Below, one piece after another: positions 9,148 through 17,421 of a DNA stretch of 35,229 bases (position 1 is the first letter of the stretch; every line of letters begins with the position of its first letter). Position numbers and translations under genes: made by a program. The DNA is from Gammaproteobacteria bacterium (GTDB lineage: Bacteria; Pseudomonadota; Gammaproteobacteria; S012-40), in assembly GCA_029884425.1 (NCBI GenBank), contig JAOUHV010000032.1, forward strand, positions 1 to 35,229, given 5' to 3'. The notes below the pieces were generated by a model that saw only the letters and a list, made by a program, of their open reading frames with translations, made no database searches and had not been told where the DNA came from.

Positions 9148-9327
9148 GCGGGCAATTTTTCTCGTTGCGAAAATTTATCGATGCGCCGGTGAGGTATCCT
9201 GTGCGGGCGTTGTCTGCAAGTTTCTGAAATTTTATCTTGTATGTTGGGTGGATCAGTAGCAGAACGGTTGTTTTCTGCCGGCTTTAGGGGTAAGGCTGGC
9301 TGGAAAGCCAGTTCAGCCACGATAGAA
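9148..9327. other. Intergenic region between bioD and the parvulin gene
   Basis: These 180 bases separate convergent genes and hold no supported gene. An imperfect hairpin (9294-9318; GGCTG outer and CTGG inner stem around a short loop) lies 10 bases after the parvulin stop on the minus strand. It has no T tract, so I do not call a terminator. A short plus-strand frame from 9241 runs into the parvulin gene and looks like chance. Confidence 0.6.
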
Positions 9328-9612
9328 TCAAGATTTGCGCGCCGTTACCCAAATCAGGTGATGGCCGTAGGGTGTGACCACCGGTCCCAGGACGCAGTTA
9401 AGTTCACCGCTGAAAACAGCGGCGTCGAACGCTGCTACCATTTTTCCTTGCGGGATAATTCCCAGATCGCCGCCGACGCGCCCTGATGGGCATTGCGAAA
9501 ATGCTCTCGCGAGGCGGTCGAAATCCTCAAAAGACAGGATCTGCTGTTTTAGCTCGATGGCTTGTTGCTCGGTTTCAAGCAAAATGTGGCGGGCTTTGGC
9601 TTTGTGAGTCAT
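9328..9612 (-). CDS. ppiC: Parvulin-type peptidyl-prolyl cis-trans isomerase
   Basis: A 94-residue single-domain rotamase, almost exactly the length of E. coli PpiC (93). The features are ARHILLETEQQA at the N-terminus, the FDRLARAFSQCPSGRVGGDL segment, and the C-terminal FGPVVTPYGHHLI-like strand, here GPVVTPYGHHLIWV with the conserved histidine. It has no signal peptide and should act in the cytoplasm on proline bonds of folding proteins. It lies downstream of rpoH on the same strand, with a terminator between them, so it may be transcribed by read-through or separately. Confidence 0.9.
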   Translation of the reverse strand: MTHKAKARHILLETEQQAIELKQQILSFEDFDRLARAFSQCPSGRVGGDLGIIPQGKMVAAFDAAVFSGELNCVLGPVVTPYGHHLIWVTARKS

Positions 9613-9632
9613 GGGTCAGGCAAGAATGGAAA

Positions 9633-9657
9633 AGGGAGCCAAGGCTCCCTTTTTTTG
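9633..9657 (-). terminator. Terminator between rpoH and the parvulin gene, usable in both directions
   Basis: A stem AAGGGAGCC/GGCTCCCTT with a two-base AA spacer (so the effective loop is slightly larger) is followed by seven T residues on the plus strand and preceded by four A residues, giving a short U tract on the minus strand. It lies 19 bases past the rpoH stop. The stronger U tract is on the plus strand, which has no gene ending nearby except bioD about 490 bases earlier. Confidence 0.7.
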
Positions 9658-9675
9658 TTGTGTACCCCGGGCGGC

Positions 9676-10527
9676 TTAGGCGAATGCGGCTTTCAGTTTT
9701 TTGATCGCGGCATTTTCCAGTTGGCGAATCCGCTCGGCAGATACGCCGTACTCGGCAGCCAGGTCGTGCAGGGTGGCCTTGTCGTCGGCACCCCAACGCT
9801 TGAGCAGGATATCGCGGCTGCGCTCGTCCAGTACCGCCAAGGCGCGCTTCAGCTTCTCCTGGGTGTGATCTTCCCAGTCGCTTTGCTCCAGCACCATGGC
9901 CGGGTCGGCATTGTGGCTGGCCAGGTATGAGGATGGCGCGACGTGATTGTTATCGTCGTCATCGTCCGCGAAACCGTCAAATGAGGCGTCGTGCGCGGCC
10001 AGGCGCTTTTCCATTTCCAGCACATTTTCCGCAGTCACGCCCAGTTCGTCGGCCACTTTCTGTACTTCGTCGTGGCTGAACCAGCCCAGGCGCTCTTTGG
10101 ATTTGCGCAGGTTGAAGAACAGCTTGCGCTGGGCCTTGGTGGTGGCCACTTTGACGATGCGCCAGTTGCGCAGGATATATTCGTGAATTTCGGCGCGAAT
10201 CCAGTGAACGGCAAAGGACACCAGACGTACACCCTGATCAGGGTCAAAGCGTTTGACCGCTTTCATCAGGCCGATGTTGCCTTCCTGGATTAAGTCCGCC
10301 TGGGGCAGGCCATAGCCAGCGTAGCCGCGTGCGACATGCACCACAAAGCGCAGGTGGGACAAGATCATCTGGCGTACAGCGTTGAGGTCGCCGCTGTCAC
10401 GGAATTCCCGTGCCAGGCGTTGCTCTTCGTCCACACCAAGCACCGGGATACTGCTAACGGTCTGGATGTAGGATTCCAGACTTCCCTGGGCGGGATTGAA
10501 GTTGGCAGATAACACGATGTTGCTCAT
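9676..10527 (-). CDS. rpoH: RNA polymerase sigma factor RpoH (sigma32)
   Basis: A 283-residue heat-shock sigma factor. Region 2 contains [20 protein letters not shown] and [19 protein letters not shown], followed by the RpoH box QRKLFFNLR at residues 133-141, which separates RpoH from other group 3 sigmas. Region 4 ends with [20 protein letters not shown], the helix-turn-helix for the -35. Length matches E. coli RpoH (284). It is the last gene of the ftsYEX block but has its own extended promoter region of 187 bases with two CIRCE-like elements, so HrcA control is predicted. A strong GGAGG lies four bases upstream of the ATG. Confidence 0.97.
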   Translation of the reverse strand: MSNIVLSANFNPAQGSLESYIQTVSSIPVLGVDEEQRLAREFRDSGDLNAVRQMILSHLRFVVHVARGYAGYGLPQADLIQEGNIGLMKAVKRFDPDQGVRLVSFAVHWIRAEIHEYILRNWRIVKVATTKAQRKLFFNLRKSKERLGWFSHDEVQKVADELGVTAENVLEMEKRLAAHDASFDGFADDDDDNNHVAPSSYLASHNADPAMVLEQSDWEDHTQEKLKRALAVLDERSRDILLKRWGADDKATLHDLAAEYGVSAERIRQLENAAIKKLKAAFA

Positions 10528-10563
10528 TGAACCTCCATTCGCAGTTTGAGAATTCTGCGGTTA

Positions 10564-10593
10564 ATACTAGCACTCGATCTTCAATAGTGCCAA
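10564..10593 (-). promoter_or_regulatory. Sigma70-type promoter of rpoH with extended -10
   Basis: On the minus strand TTGGCA (10588-10593; 5 of 6) is followed after 18 bases by TAGTAT (10564-10569; 4 of 6), with TG one base upstream of it as an extended -10. Initiation near 10557 would leave a leader of about 30 bases. The second CIRCE copy covers exactly this interval. Confidence 0.65.
10567..10593. promoter_or_regulatory. Degenerate second CIRCE element over the rpoH promoter
   Basis: CTAGCACTC-N9-TAGTGCCAA matches the CIRCE consensus TTAGCACTC-N9-GAGTGCTAA at 15 of 18 positions with the correct nine-base spacer. It ends two bases before the perfect copy and spans the -35 to -10 region of the predicted rpoH promoter. 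Confidence 0.7.
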
Positions 10594-10595
10594 TT

Positions 10596-10622
10596 TTAGC
10601 ACTCAAGGCCTTTGAGTGCTAA
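10596..10622. promoter_or_regulatory. Perfect CIRCE operator (HrcA site) upstream of rpoH
   Basis: TTAGCACTC (10596-10604), a nine-base spacer, and GAGTGCTAA (10614-10622) form the exact consensus CIRCE palindrome bound by the HrcA repressor. It lies about 70-95 bases upstream of the rpoH start. No other gene start lies nearby: ftsX ends at 10715 on the same strand, so rpoH is the only plausible target. Confidence 0.95.
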
Positions 10623-10714
10623 TTCGGCCAAGAGTTCCGCTTGCTGAAGGCTGAATTTGCCGGGAAGAACTGGGTTTGAAAAGCCTAATTATTTTAATGG
10701 GTTAGCCTAAAAGG

Positions 10715-11782
10715 CTATAGGTCCAGTTCTTTCAGGTAGCGGTTGACCGCCATCCATGCGCCCCCCAGTCCCAGGGTGGCACCAATGGCCAGCACCGACA
10801 AAATATCGGAGATGCCCAGGCCGCGCAGGATGAAGCTGCTTTGGTACAGCTCTGCCAAGTGGTTGGCCGAGGGGGCGATCCAGGCGATGGCCAGGGTGAC
10901 CAGGAATATGGCCAGCAAGCTGCCGACCAGGCCATAAAACAGCCCGCTGTAGAGGAACGGGCGGCGGACAAAGGCATCAGTGGCGCCAACCAGTTTGTAG
11001 ACCTCGATTTCGGCGCGGTAGTTTTGGCTGAGCAGGCGAATGGTATTGCCCACCACCATCAGCACCGCGAACGTCAGGAACAGGCTGAGGAAGGTCGCGC
11101 TGCGCTGCAAAATGTCGATGATGCCAAACAGGCGTTCAATCCAGGCCATGTCCAGTTGTGCCATGTCGACCAGTGGCAGCTCACTGAGCTCGTCCCGTAG
11201 CTGCTGAATGCTGTTTTTATCCTGATCCAGGCGCGGCAAGACCACCAGCACATGCGGCAGGGGATTTTCGTCCAGGGTTTTGAGAGCCTCGGTGAAGCCG
11301 GACAGGCTTTCAAACTCGCTCAAGGCTTGTTCGCGGCTAATGTAGCTGACCTCGGCAATGTCGCTGCGGTCGCGCAGTTGCTGTTGCAGCGCCAGTGCCT
11401 GACCTTCGGTCGTTTGGCCTTTGAGGAACAGCGAAATCTGCGCGCTTTCTTCCAGGCCACTGCCCAGTTGCTGGGTGTTGGTGATCAACACTTGCAGTGC
11501 AGCAGGCAGCGATAAGGCTACGGCAATCACCAACACAGTCATCAGCGTGTGCAGCGGCGTGGCTTGCAGGCGCTGTCTGGCGCTGTGAATCGCCAGTTTG
11601 TGACTGGCCCAATAGCCCGTGCTGCCGCGAGGCAGGCGAGGCCCGCTGGCTTTGACCTTGGGCGGCTTGGGCCGGTTGGTGGCGGCTGGATTGGTTTTGG
11701 GGCGGCGCTCCGGAATGCCTTGTTTGGGGCTGCGATCCAGTGGGGTGGCACCGCGGCCACGATCCTGTTTTTTATCAAACAT
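10715..11782 (-). CDS. ftsX: Cell division ABC transporter permease FtsX
   Basis: A 355-residue membrane protein that, with FtsE, couples septal ring assembly to activation of peptidoglycan hydrolases. A basic, Pro/Arg/Lys-rich cytoplasmic tail of about 70 residues precedes the first membrane helix (TLMTVLVIAVALSLPAALQV). A periplasmic domain of about 100 residues, the EnvC-type activator-binding region in homologues, then three more helices follow. The ATG at 11782 gives an N-terminus of MFDKKQ and overlaps the end of ftsE by eight bases; a frame seven residues longer is possible but lies deeper inside ftsE. Confidence 0.95.
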   Translation of the reverse strand: MFDKKQDRGRGATPLDRSPKQGIPERRPKTNPAATNRPKPPKVKASGPRLPRGSTGYWASHKLAIHSARQRLQATPLHTLMTVLVIAVALSLPAALQVLITNTQQLGSGLEESAQISLFLKGQTTEGQALALQQQLRDRSDIAEVSYISREQALSEFESLSGFTEALKTLDENPLPHVLVVLPRLDQDKNSIQQLRDELSELPLVDMAQLDMAWIERLFGIIDILQRSATFLSLFLTFAVLMVVGNTIRLLSQNYRAEIEVYKLVGATDAFVRRPFLYSGLFYGLVGSLLAIFLVTLAIAWIAPSANHLAELYQSSFILRGLGISDILSVLAIGATLGLGGAWMAVNRYLKELDL

Positions 11783-12443
11783 GCCCGTGCTCCAGCAGTA
11801 CACCGTCGTTGATGATCAGGCGACGGTAGGGCAGGCTGTTGATCAGCTCGATGTCGTGGGTGGCGATCAGGGTGGTGACACCGACCTGTTTGAAGCGGAC
11901 GAACAAATCCATGATTTCCCGTGACAGTTCGGGGTCGAGGTTGCCGGTGGGCTCGTCGGCCAGCAGGACTTTGGGTTTGCCGACCACGGCGCGGGCGATG
12001 CCAACCCGTTGCTGTTCGCCGCCGGACAGAGCGATGGGTAGGGCATTTTCCTTGTGCAACAGGCCAACCTGATCCAGTGCAGCGCGTACACGCTTGCCGA
12101 TTTCGTCGTGGCTGTAGCTGCCACACACCTGTAGCGGCATGGCGACGTTGTGAAATACGCTGCGGTCGTTGAGCAGGGTCGGGCTCTGAAAAATAATGCC
12201 GATGCTGCGGCGGAAATAGGGGATGTCGCGCGCGCCCAATTGCGCCAGATTTTGTTCACCGACGACGATTTTGCCGCTGCTGGGACGCTCGATCAGCGCG
12301 ACCAGTTTCAATAAGGTGCTTTTGCCTGCGCCGGAATGGCCGGTGAGAAAAGCAATTTCACCGGTGGATAATTCAAACGTGATGTCCTTGAGCGCTTCCT
12401 GGCCGCTGGGGTAGCGCTTGCGTACGTGTTCAAAACTGATCAT
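11775..12443 (-). CDS. ftsE: Cell division ATP-binding protein FtsE
   Basis: A 222-residue ABC ATPase, the standard FtsE length. Walker A GHSGAGKST is at residues 35-43, the signature is LSGGEQQR, Walker B is VLLADEPTGNLD, and the switch histidine follows in IATHDIE. It binds FtsX and, through ATP hydrolysis, controls cell wall hydrolase activation at the septum. It starts five bases after the end of ftsY and overlaps ftsX, so ftsYEX are one transcription unit. Confidence 0.96.
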   Translation of the reverse strand: MISFEHVRKRYPSGQEALKDITFELSTGEIAFLTGHSGAGKSTLLKLVALIERPSSGKIVVGEQNLAQLGARDIPYFRRSIGIIFQSPTLLNDRSVFHNVAMPLQVCGSYSHDEIGKRVRAALDQVGLLHKENALPIALSGGEQQRVGIARAVVGKPKVLLADEPTGNLDPELSREIMDLFVRFKQVGVTTLIATHDIELINSLPYRRLIINDGVLLEHGHV

Positions 12444-12448
12444 CTGGG

Positions 12449-13450
12449 TTAACCGGCCTGCTCGTCGTCTTTGGCCAGCAGTGCCTCAATGAAATCGTCG
12501 GCATCAAACGGACGCAGATCGTCAATGCTCTCGCCCACGCCAATGTAGCGAATGGGAATGCCGACTTTTTTGGCCAGCGCGAACAAAATTCCGCCCTTGG
12601 CAGTGCCGTCCAGTTTGGTGAGGGTCAAGCCTGTGAGGTTGACGGCCTGGTGAAACATCTGGGTCTGGTTGACGGCGTTTTGACCGGTGCCGGCGTCGAT
12701 GACCAGCATGGTTTCGTGCGGTGCGCTGTCGTCCAGTTTTGTCATGACTCGGCTGATTTTTTTCAGCTCGTCCATCAGGTTGCTCTGGGTGTGCAGGCGT
12801 CCAGCGGTGTCGGCAATCAGCACATCAATGCCGCGGGCGCGGGCAGCCTGCAGGGCGTCGAAAATAACGGCGGCTGAATCGGCACCACTTTGCTGGGCGA
12901 TGACGGGTACGTTGTTGCGCTCGCCCCAGGTTTGCAGCTGCTCAACGGCGGCGGCGCGGAAAGTGTCGCCCGCTGCCAGCATGACCGACTTGCCCTCGGC
13001 CTGGAATTTTTTCGCCAGTTTGCCAATGGTGGTGGTTTTGCCCACGCCGTTGATGCCGACCATGAGGATGACGTAAGGTGATTTTTCGCTGTCGATCTGC
13101 AGTGGCTGGTTGACGGGCTCGAGCAGGGCGCGCATGTTTTCCTTCAGCGCCTGCAGCAGAGCGTCGGTGTCAGCCAGCTGCTTGCGGGCGACGCGCTGGG
13201 TCAGGTCCTGGATAATTTGCTGAGTGGCTTCGATGCCCACATCAGCGGTCAGCAGCAGGGTCTCGATTTCTTCCAGGATGTCATCGTCGATTTGCTTCTT
13301 GCCCAGGAACAAATTGGCGATGCCCGAGCCGAAATTTTGCCGGGTACGGGACAGCCCCTGCTTGAGTCGGGAGAAAAATCCCGATTTTTCGGTCTGATTC
13401 TCGGCAGTGGCGTCAGTGGAATTTTGGGACTTCTTCTTGAAACCGAACAT
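12449..13450 (-). CDS. ftsY: Signal recognition particle receptor FtsY
   Basis: A 333-residue SRP GTPase that docks ribosome-nascent chain complexes at the membrane. The NG core carries GINGVGKT (132-139), DTAGR (214-218) and TKLDG (278-282), all intact. The N-terminal acidic/basic A domain is only about 35 residues, far shorter than in E. coli FtsY (497 residues in total), but it keeps the amphipathic FFSRLKQGLSRTRQNF segment that contacts lipid. First gene of the ftsYEX unit, divergent from the M16 peptidase pair. The ribosome binding site is weak: an AGGA lies about 14 bases upstream. Confidence 0.96.
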   Translation of the reverse strand: MFGFKKKSQNSTDATAENQTEKSGFFSRLKQGLSRTRQNFGSGIANLFLGKKQIDDDILEEIETLLLTADVGIEATQQIIQDLTQRVARKQLADTDALLQALKENMRALLEPVNQPLQIDSEKSPYVILMVGINGVGKTTTIGKLAKKFQAEGKSVMLAAGDTFRAAAVEQLQTWGERNNVPVIAQQSGADSAAVIFDALQAARARGIDVLIADTAGRLHTQSNLMDELKKISRVMTKLDDSAPHETMLVIDAGTGQNAVNQTQMFHQAVNLTGLTLTKLDGTAKGGILFALAKKVGIPIRYIGVGESIDDLRPFDADDFIEALLAKDDEQAG

Positions 13451-13496
13451 GGTTAAGGGTAGTTTCCTGTATCAAACTGCAAAAACAATAAAGGCG

Positions 13497-13520
13497 CTAT
13501 CCTATCATCACCAAGGATAG
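13497..13520. promoter_or_regulatory. Palindrome in the ftsY / M16 divergent promoter region
   Basis: CTATCCT (13497-13503) and AGGATAG (13514-13520) form a 7-bp perfect inverted repeat with a 10-base spacer. It sits in the middle of the 114-base divergent intergenic region, about 45 bases from each start codon. It could be a shared operator or part of overlapping promoters; I cannot name a regulator. Confidence 0.4.
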
Positions 13521-13564
13521 GCGTCACTCGAACTAGCACAATCCATACAGAGGATAATCATTTC

Positions 13565-14998
13565 ATGAATCGAAAAACGGTGATCAGTTTGGCCGTGGCG
13601 GCCACGCTGACGGTGGGTAGTTGCGTGATCATGGCGGGCCCAGTGTCGGCATCCGAGGTTAGACCCTTGCCTGCGACCCCACACGCGGCCAATGCCAAAG
13701 TGTTTGAACATACGCTGAAAAACGGTATGAAAATCATCGTCAAAGAGGATCATCGTGCGCCGGTAATGGTGTCCCAGGTTTGGTACAAGGTGGGTTCGAG
13801 CTACGAGGACAACGGGACCACCGGTCTGTCGCATGTGCTTGAGCACATGATGTTCAAGGGGACCAAAAAACATGGTCCCAACGAGTTTTCGCGCATCATC
13901 GCCGAAAATGGCGGCCGGGAAAATGCGTTTACCGGTCGGGATTACACCGCTTATTTTCAGACCATGGAGAAGCGCCGTCTGCCAGTCAGTCTGGAACTGG
14001 AGTCTGACCGCATGAGCAATCTGGTGTTGCTCGAAGAGGAATTCAAAAAAGAAGTTCAGGTGGTGATGGAAGAGCGGCGCATGCGCACCGAAGATAATCC
14101 GCAATCCATGACGTATGAACAATTCAGTGCGATTGCCTACATCAACAATCCATATCATCACCCGGTGATTGGCTGGATGAACGATCTGGAAAACATGCAG
14201 CTCGACGACTTGGCGCATTGGTACAAACGCTGGTACGTGCCAAACAATGCTACGTTGGTGGTGGCCGGTGACGTCAATGCCGGTGAAGTGTTTGCCTTGG
14301 CGGAAAAATATTTTGGCAGCATTCCCGCAGGTAAAGTGCCCAAACTCAAACCGCGCAAGGAAATCGAGCAGAAAGGCGAGCGCCGCATCGTGGTCAAAGC
14401 GCCCGCACAGTTGCCTTTCCTGATTCTGGGTTACAAGGTGCCATCGATCAAAGATGCGTCACAGCCGTGGGAACCGTACGCACTGGAAGTGATGGCGGCC
14501 GTTCTGGACGGTGGCAACAGTGCACGCCTTTCGCGCGATCTGGTGCGTGGTTCTGAAGTCGCAGCTGAGGTCGGTGTGGGGTATGACTCCGTGTCGCCGC
14601 ACGAAGAATTGTTCATGTTCAGCGGCACGCCCAATCAGGGCAAACAAGTGGCCGATCTGGAGCAGGCGATACAGCAGCAACTGGGCAAGCTGAAAAAAGA
14701 TCTGGTGACCCAGGCGGAACTGGACCGAGTGAAAGCCCAGGTTGTTGCCGGCAAAGTCTACGAACAGGATTCGACATTTTATCAGGCGATGACCATTGGC
14801 ATGCTGGAAACCACCGGTTTTGGTTGGCCGCTGGTAGAACAATATCTGGACAACATCAAGGCGGTAACGCCAGAGCAGGTTAGAGAAGTGGCAAGAAAAT
14901 ATTTTATTGATGACAACCTCACCGTGGCCGTTCTGGATCCGCAGCCTTTAGACCAAAAACGCCCGGTAAAATCAGGAGGCGGCCGTCATGCAAATTAA
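13565..14998 (+). CDS. M16 family zinc peptidase, catalytic subunit
   Basis: A 477-residue pitrilysin/insulinase-like metallopeptidase. The inverted zinc motif HVLEH (H90, E93, H94) is followed by the third ligand E170 at the normal spacing. It has an N-terminal export signal (about 28 residues ending near VSASEV). A cysteine at 20 (VGSC) is an imperfect lipobox, so a lipoprotein cannot be excluded. It should act in the periplasm, probably as a heterodimer with the product of the next gene, which it overlaps by 11 bases. The location next to ftsY and upstream of rsmD is conserved in pseudomonads. Substrate unknown. Confidence 0.92.
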   Translation: MNRKTVISLAVAATLTVGSCVIMAGPVSASEVRPLPATPHAANAKVFEHTLKNGMKIIVKEDHRAPVMVSQVWYKVGSSYEDNGTTGLSHVLEHMMFKGTKKHGPNEFSRIIAENGGRENAFTGRDYTAYFQTMEKRRLPVSLELESDRMSNLVLLEEEFKKEVQVVMEERRMRTEDNPQSMTYEQFSAIAYINNPYHHPVIGWMNDLENMQLDDLAHWYKRWYVPNNATLVVAGDVNAGEVFALAEKYFGSIPAGKVPKLKPRKEIEQKGERRIVVKAPAQLPFLILGYKVPSIKDASQPWEPYALEVMAAVLDGGNSARLSRDLVRGSEVAAEVGVGYDSVSPHEELFMFSGTPNQGKQVADLEQAIQQQLGKLKKDLVTQAELDRVKAQVVAGKVYEQDSTFYQAMTIGMLETTGFGWPLVEQYLDNIKAVTPEQVREVARKYFIDDNLTVAVLDPQPLDQKRPVKSGGGRHAN

Positions 14999-16289
14999 GA
15001 TTTTTACACTGCTGATGCTGTTTGCCACTGCGGTAGTGGCGTCACCGGAAATCAAACAATGGGAAACCAGCAATGGCGCCCGAGTGTATTACGTTTATGC
15101 GCCAGAGCTTCCCATGGTAGATATCAATGTCACGTTTGATGCGGGCAGCGCGCGTGATGGTGGCAAAGGTGGTCTGGCGTTGATGACCAACGGCATGTTG
15201 GGCGAAGGCGCAGCAGGGATGGATTCGGACCAGATCGCGGAAAAATTTGAGAGCGTGGGTGCGCAGTTTTCCAACAGTTCTTTGCGTGATATGTCAGTGT
15301 TTAGTTTGCGCACGCTGACAGATGATGCGTGGATGAAAACGGCGGCGGATACGTTTGCCAAAGTGATCAATCAGCCTTCGTTTCCCAAGGATGCATTTGA
15401 GCGCGAACGCAAGCGACTGCTGGTGTCCATTGAGCAGAAAAAACAATCACCAGAAGCCATCAGTGAAGATGCTTTTTATGCTGCCGTGTATGGAAAGCAC
15501 CCATACGCTTCGCCCAGTGGTGGCACGGAAGTCAGCGTAAAGGCGCTGGAGGTTGAAGATCTCAAGGCGTTCTATCAGCGTTACTATGTTGGTAAAAATG
15601 TTGTGGTAGCGATTGTTGGTTCGATTGATCGCAATCGTGCCGCGGCATTGGCGGATCAGGTGGTGGGCAAGCTGCCGGCTGGTGCACCAGCCGAAGCCTT
15701 GCGCGAAGTCAAACCGCTGGATGCGGCAGTGAAAGAGCAGATTGATTTCCCCTCGTCACAGACTCACATCATGCTGGGCTTGCCGGGAATTAGTCGTGAT
15801 GACCCGGATTATTTTCCATTGTTCGTCGGCAATCACATCCTAGGTGGTAGTGGTCTAGTGTCGCGTATTAGCGACGAAATTCGTGAAAAACGTGGTTTGT
15901 CCTACAGCGCGTACTCTTATTTTGCGCCTATGCGTGCCGCTGGTCCGTTTGTGATGGGGCTGCAGACCCGCAATGAGCAGGCGGAGGAAGCCTTGAAGGT
16001 CATGCATCAAACCCTCAGTGACTTTATTGCCAAAGGCCCCAGTCAGGCGGAATTGGTCGCGGCACAAAAAAATCTGGTGGGAGGCTTTGCATTGCGTATC
16101 GATAGTAATGGTAAAATCGTCGGTAATTTGGCTTCCATCGGTTTTTACAACCTGCCATTGGATTATTTGGACACCTACATAGGCAAAGTTGAGGCCGTGA
16201 CGGTGTCGCAGATTCGCGATGCGTTTGCGCGCAGGGTTAATCCGGACAAAATGGTAACGGTGATGGTGGGAAGCAAAGCCGCAAAATAA
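14988..16289 (+). CDS. M16 family peptidase-like protein lacking the zinc motif
   Basis: A 433-residue M16 homologue with a signal peptide (MQIKIFTLLMLFATAVVAS). Where the zinc motif should lie it reads GGLALMTNGMLGEGAAG, without HxxEH, so it is not catalytic itself. It keeps the C-terminal GLSYSAYSYF segment that supplies substrate-binding residues in the partner subunit of heterodimeric M16 enzymes. The 11-base overlap with the catalytic gene supports an obligate pair. A strong terminator follows 23 bases after the stop. Confidence 0.92.
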   Translation: MQIKIFTLLMLFATAVVASPEIKQWETSNGARVYYVYAPELPMVDINVTFDAGSARDGGKGGLALMTNGMLGEGAAGMDSDQIAEKFESVGAQFSNSSLRDMSVFSLRTLTDDAWMKTAADTFAKVINQPSFPKDAFERERKRLLVSIEQKKQSPEAISEDAFYAAVYGKHPYASPSGGTEVSVKALEVEDLKAFYQRYYVGKNVVVAIVGSIDRNRAAALADQVVGKLPAGAPAEALREVKPLDAAVKEQIDFPSSQTHIMLGLPGISRDDPDYFPLFVGNHILGGSGLVSRISDEIREKRGLSYSAYSYFAPMRAAGPFVMGLQTRNEQAEEALKVMHQTLSDFIAKGPSQAELVAAQKNLVGGFALRIDSNGKIVGNLASIGFYNLPLDYLDTYIGKVEAVTVSQIRDAFARRVNPDKMVTVMVGSKAAK

Positions 16290-16311
16290 CGGCGAGTATT
16301 TGCCACGATTG

Positions 16312-16343
16312 CGGACGGGGTCGTATGACTCCGTTCGTTTTTT
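16312..16343 (+). terminator. Rho-independent terminator after the M16 pair
   Basis: A stem of about 11 bp (outer CGG/TCG part, then ACGGGGTC pairing with GACTCCGT, with G-T wobbles) closes on a GTAT loop and is followed by six T residues. It ends the M16 operon and lies before the hydrolase gene. Confidence 0.85.
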
Positions 16344-16382
16344 GTGGTGACGGATAACGAAAGGCAATGCAGGGAATTTGAC

Positions 16383-17177
16383 GTGATCATCGAAGAGATT
16401 GAATCGCTGACCAGCACAGACACGCTGGAACATCGTGACATCAATTACAACAAGCATCAGCAGCTTGATTTGTTTTTACCAACGCGCAAGAACGACCAGC
16501 CGGTTGCGGCTGCCCTGCTGATGCATGGTGGTGGCTGGAGTAGCGGTCAACGGCAAAACATGGAAGGTATGGCGCGCTGGTTGGCGCATCACGGAGTGCT
16601 GGTCGCCAACATCAGTTATTCGCTGGCCCCCGAGCATAAATGGCCGACGCAAATGATTGATGCCGCGCAAGCGGTGTGGTGGCTCAAAAAAAATGCAGAG
16701 CACTTGAATATCGATTCGCAAAAAATTGTGGCTATCGGTGTATCTGCCGGCGGTCACCTGGCGGCAATGTTGGGACAAATGAATTTCACCGACGTGTACT
16801 CTGGCGAAGATAGCTCTGTTGCCGCGTTGATCTCCATTTGGGGGCCGTGGAATTTGATGATCACTCAGACTGAACAGCAGAATAACGCGGTAAAAACACT
16901 GTTGCGACGCGACAACGAAAAAAATCGTGCCGAAGCCTCGCCGCTGTTTCGTATTCGCCGCAGTTCTGCGCCAGCGCTGTTGATTTATGGTGAGCTGGAC
17001 GACCAAGTTCCTTTTGATCAGGCAGAAAAAGTGTTGTCCAGTTATCACGATCTGGCCGATGCCGAATGCACGCTGGTCAGCTTTCCTGAGTTGGGCCATG
17101 AGTGGCCTGAAGATGACGAGCGGATGTTCGCGCCGATCAAGGCATTCTTGCAGCGTCAGTCGATGATGGCAGATTGA
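16383..17177 (+). CDS. Alpha/beta hydrolase, carboxylesterase (HSL/BD-FAE-like)
   Basis: A 264-residue esterase-like hydrolase. The oxyanion-hole motif HGGGW and nucleophile elbow GVSAGG are clear; the acid is probably in YGELDDQVPF and the histidine in ELGHEWP, so the triad looks complete. No signal peptide, so cytoplasmic. I choose the GTG at 16383 because AGGGA lies seven bases upstream. A GTG at 16344 in the same frame abuts the T tract of the preceding terminator, so it would have no leader. The family acts on short-chain esters or N-formylkynurenine-like substrates; the exact one cannot be read from the sequence. Confidence 0.85.
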   Translation: MIIEEIESLTSTDTLEHRDINYNKHQQLDLFLPTRKNDQPVAAALLMHGGGWSSGQRQNMEGMARWLAHHGVLVANISYSLAPEHKWPTQMIDAAQAVWWLKKNAEHLNIDSQKIVAIGVSAGGHLAAMLGQMNFTDVYSGEDSSVAALISIWGPWNLMITQTEQQNNAVKTLLRRDNEKNRAEASPLFRIRRSSAPALLIYGELDDQVPFDQAEKVLSSYHDLADAECTLVSFPELGHEWPEDDERMFAPIKAFLQRQSMMAD

Positions 17178-17178
17178 T

Positions 17179-17418
17179 ATGCAGGAAGTGAATTTGCTGA
17201 TTACAGTTGCCGGGGTGATGTTCCTGGTGCTGTTTTTTACCTTGCGTTTTTTTGTTCGCCGCGCCAAAGCCAAGGGTGAGGACACCATGGTGGCAGCGCG
17301 CAATGGGTTGTTTGTGGCGCTGATTTTGTTCGCGGCTTTTGTTGTCTTGTATGAAGATGCCAAGGCAGATGTGGAGATTGTTCCCCTGACCAATTGTTGT
17401 TTTCTGTTGCTGCAATAA
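17179..17418 (+). CDS. Small membrane protein, unknown function
   Basis: A 79-residue protein starting one base after the hydrolase stop and ending just before rsmD, so it is embedded in the unit. It has two hydrophobic stretches (about 5-26 and 42-61) separated by a strongly basic linker (RRAKAKGED), suggesting a hairpin with a cytoplasmic loop. The C-terminus has a Cys-Cys pair and Leu-rich end. I do not recognise a family. Confidence 0.7.
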   Translation: MQEVNLLITVAGVMFLVLFFTLRFFVRRAKAKGEDTMVAARNGLFVALILFAAFVVLYEDAKADVEIVPLTNCCFLLLQ

Positions 17419-17421
17419 TTG

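Noticed and set aside
9241-9486. Plus-strand frame between bioD and the parvulin gene
   Set aside because: Mostly antisense to the parvulin gene, no ribosome binding site, no family.
10698-10717. AGCCT/AGGCT hairpin at the end of ftsX
   Set aside because: No T tract follows on the minus strand and it overlaps the ftsX stop; too weak for a terminator.
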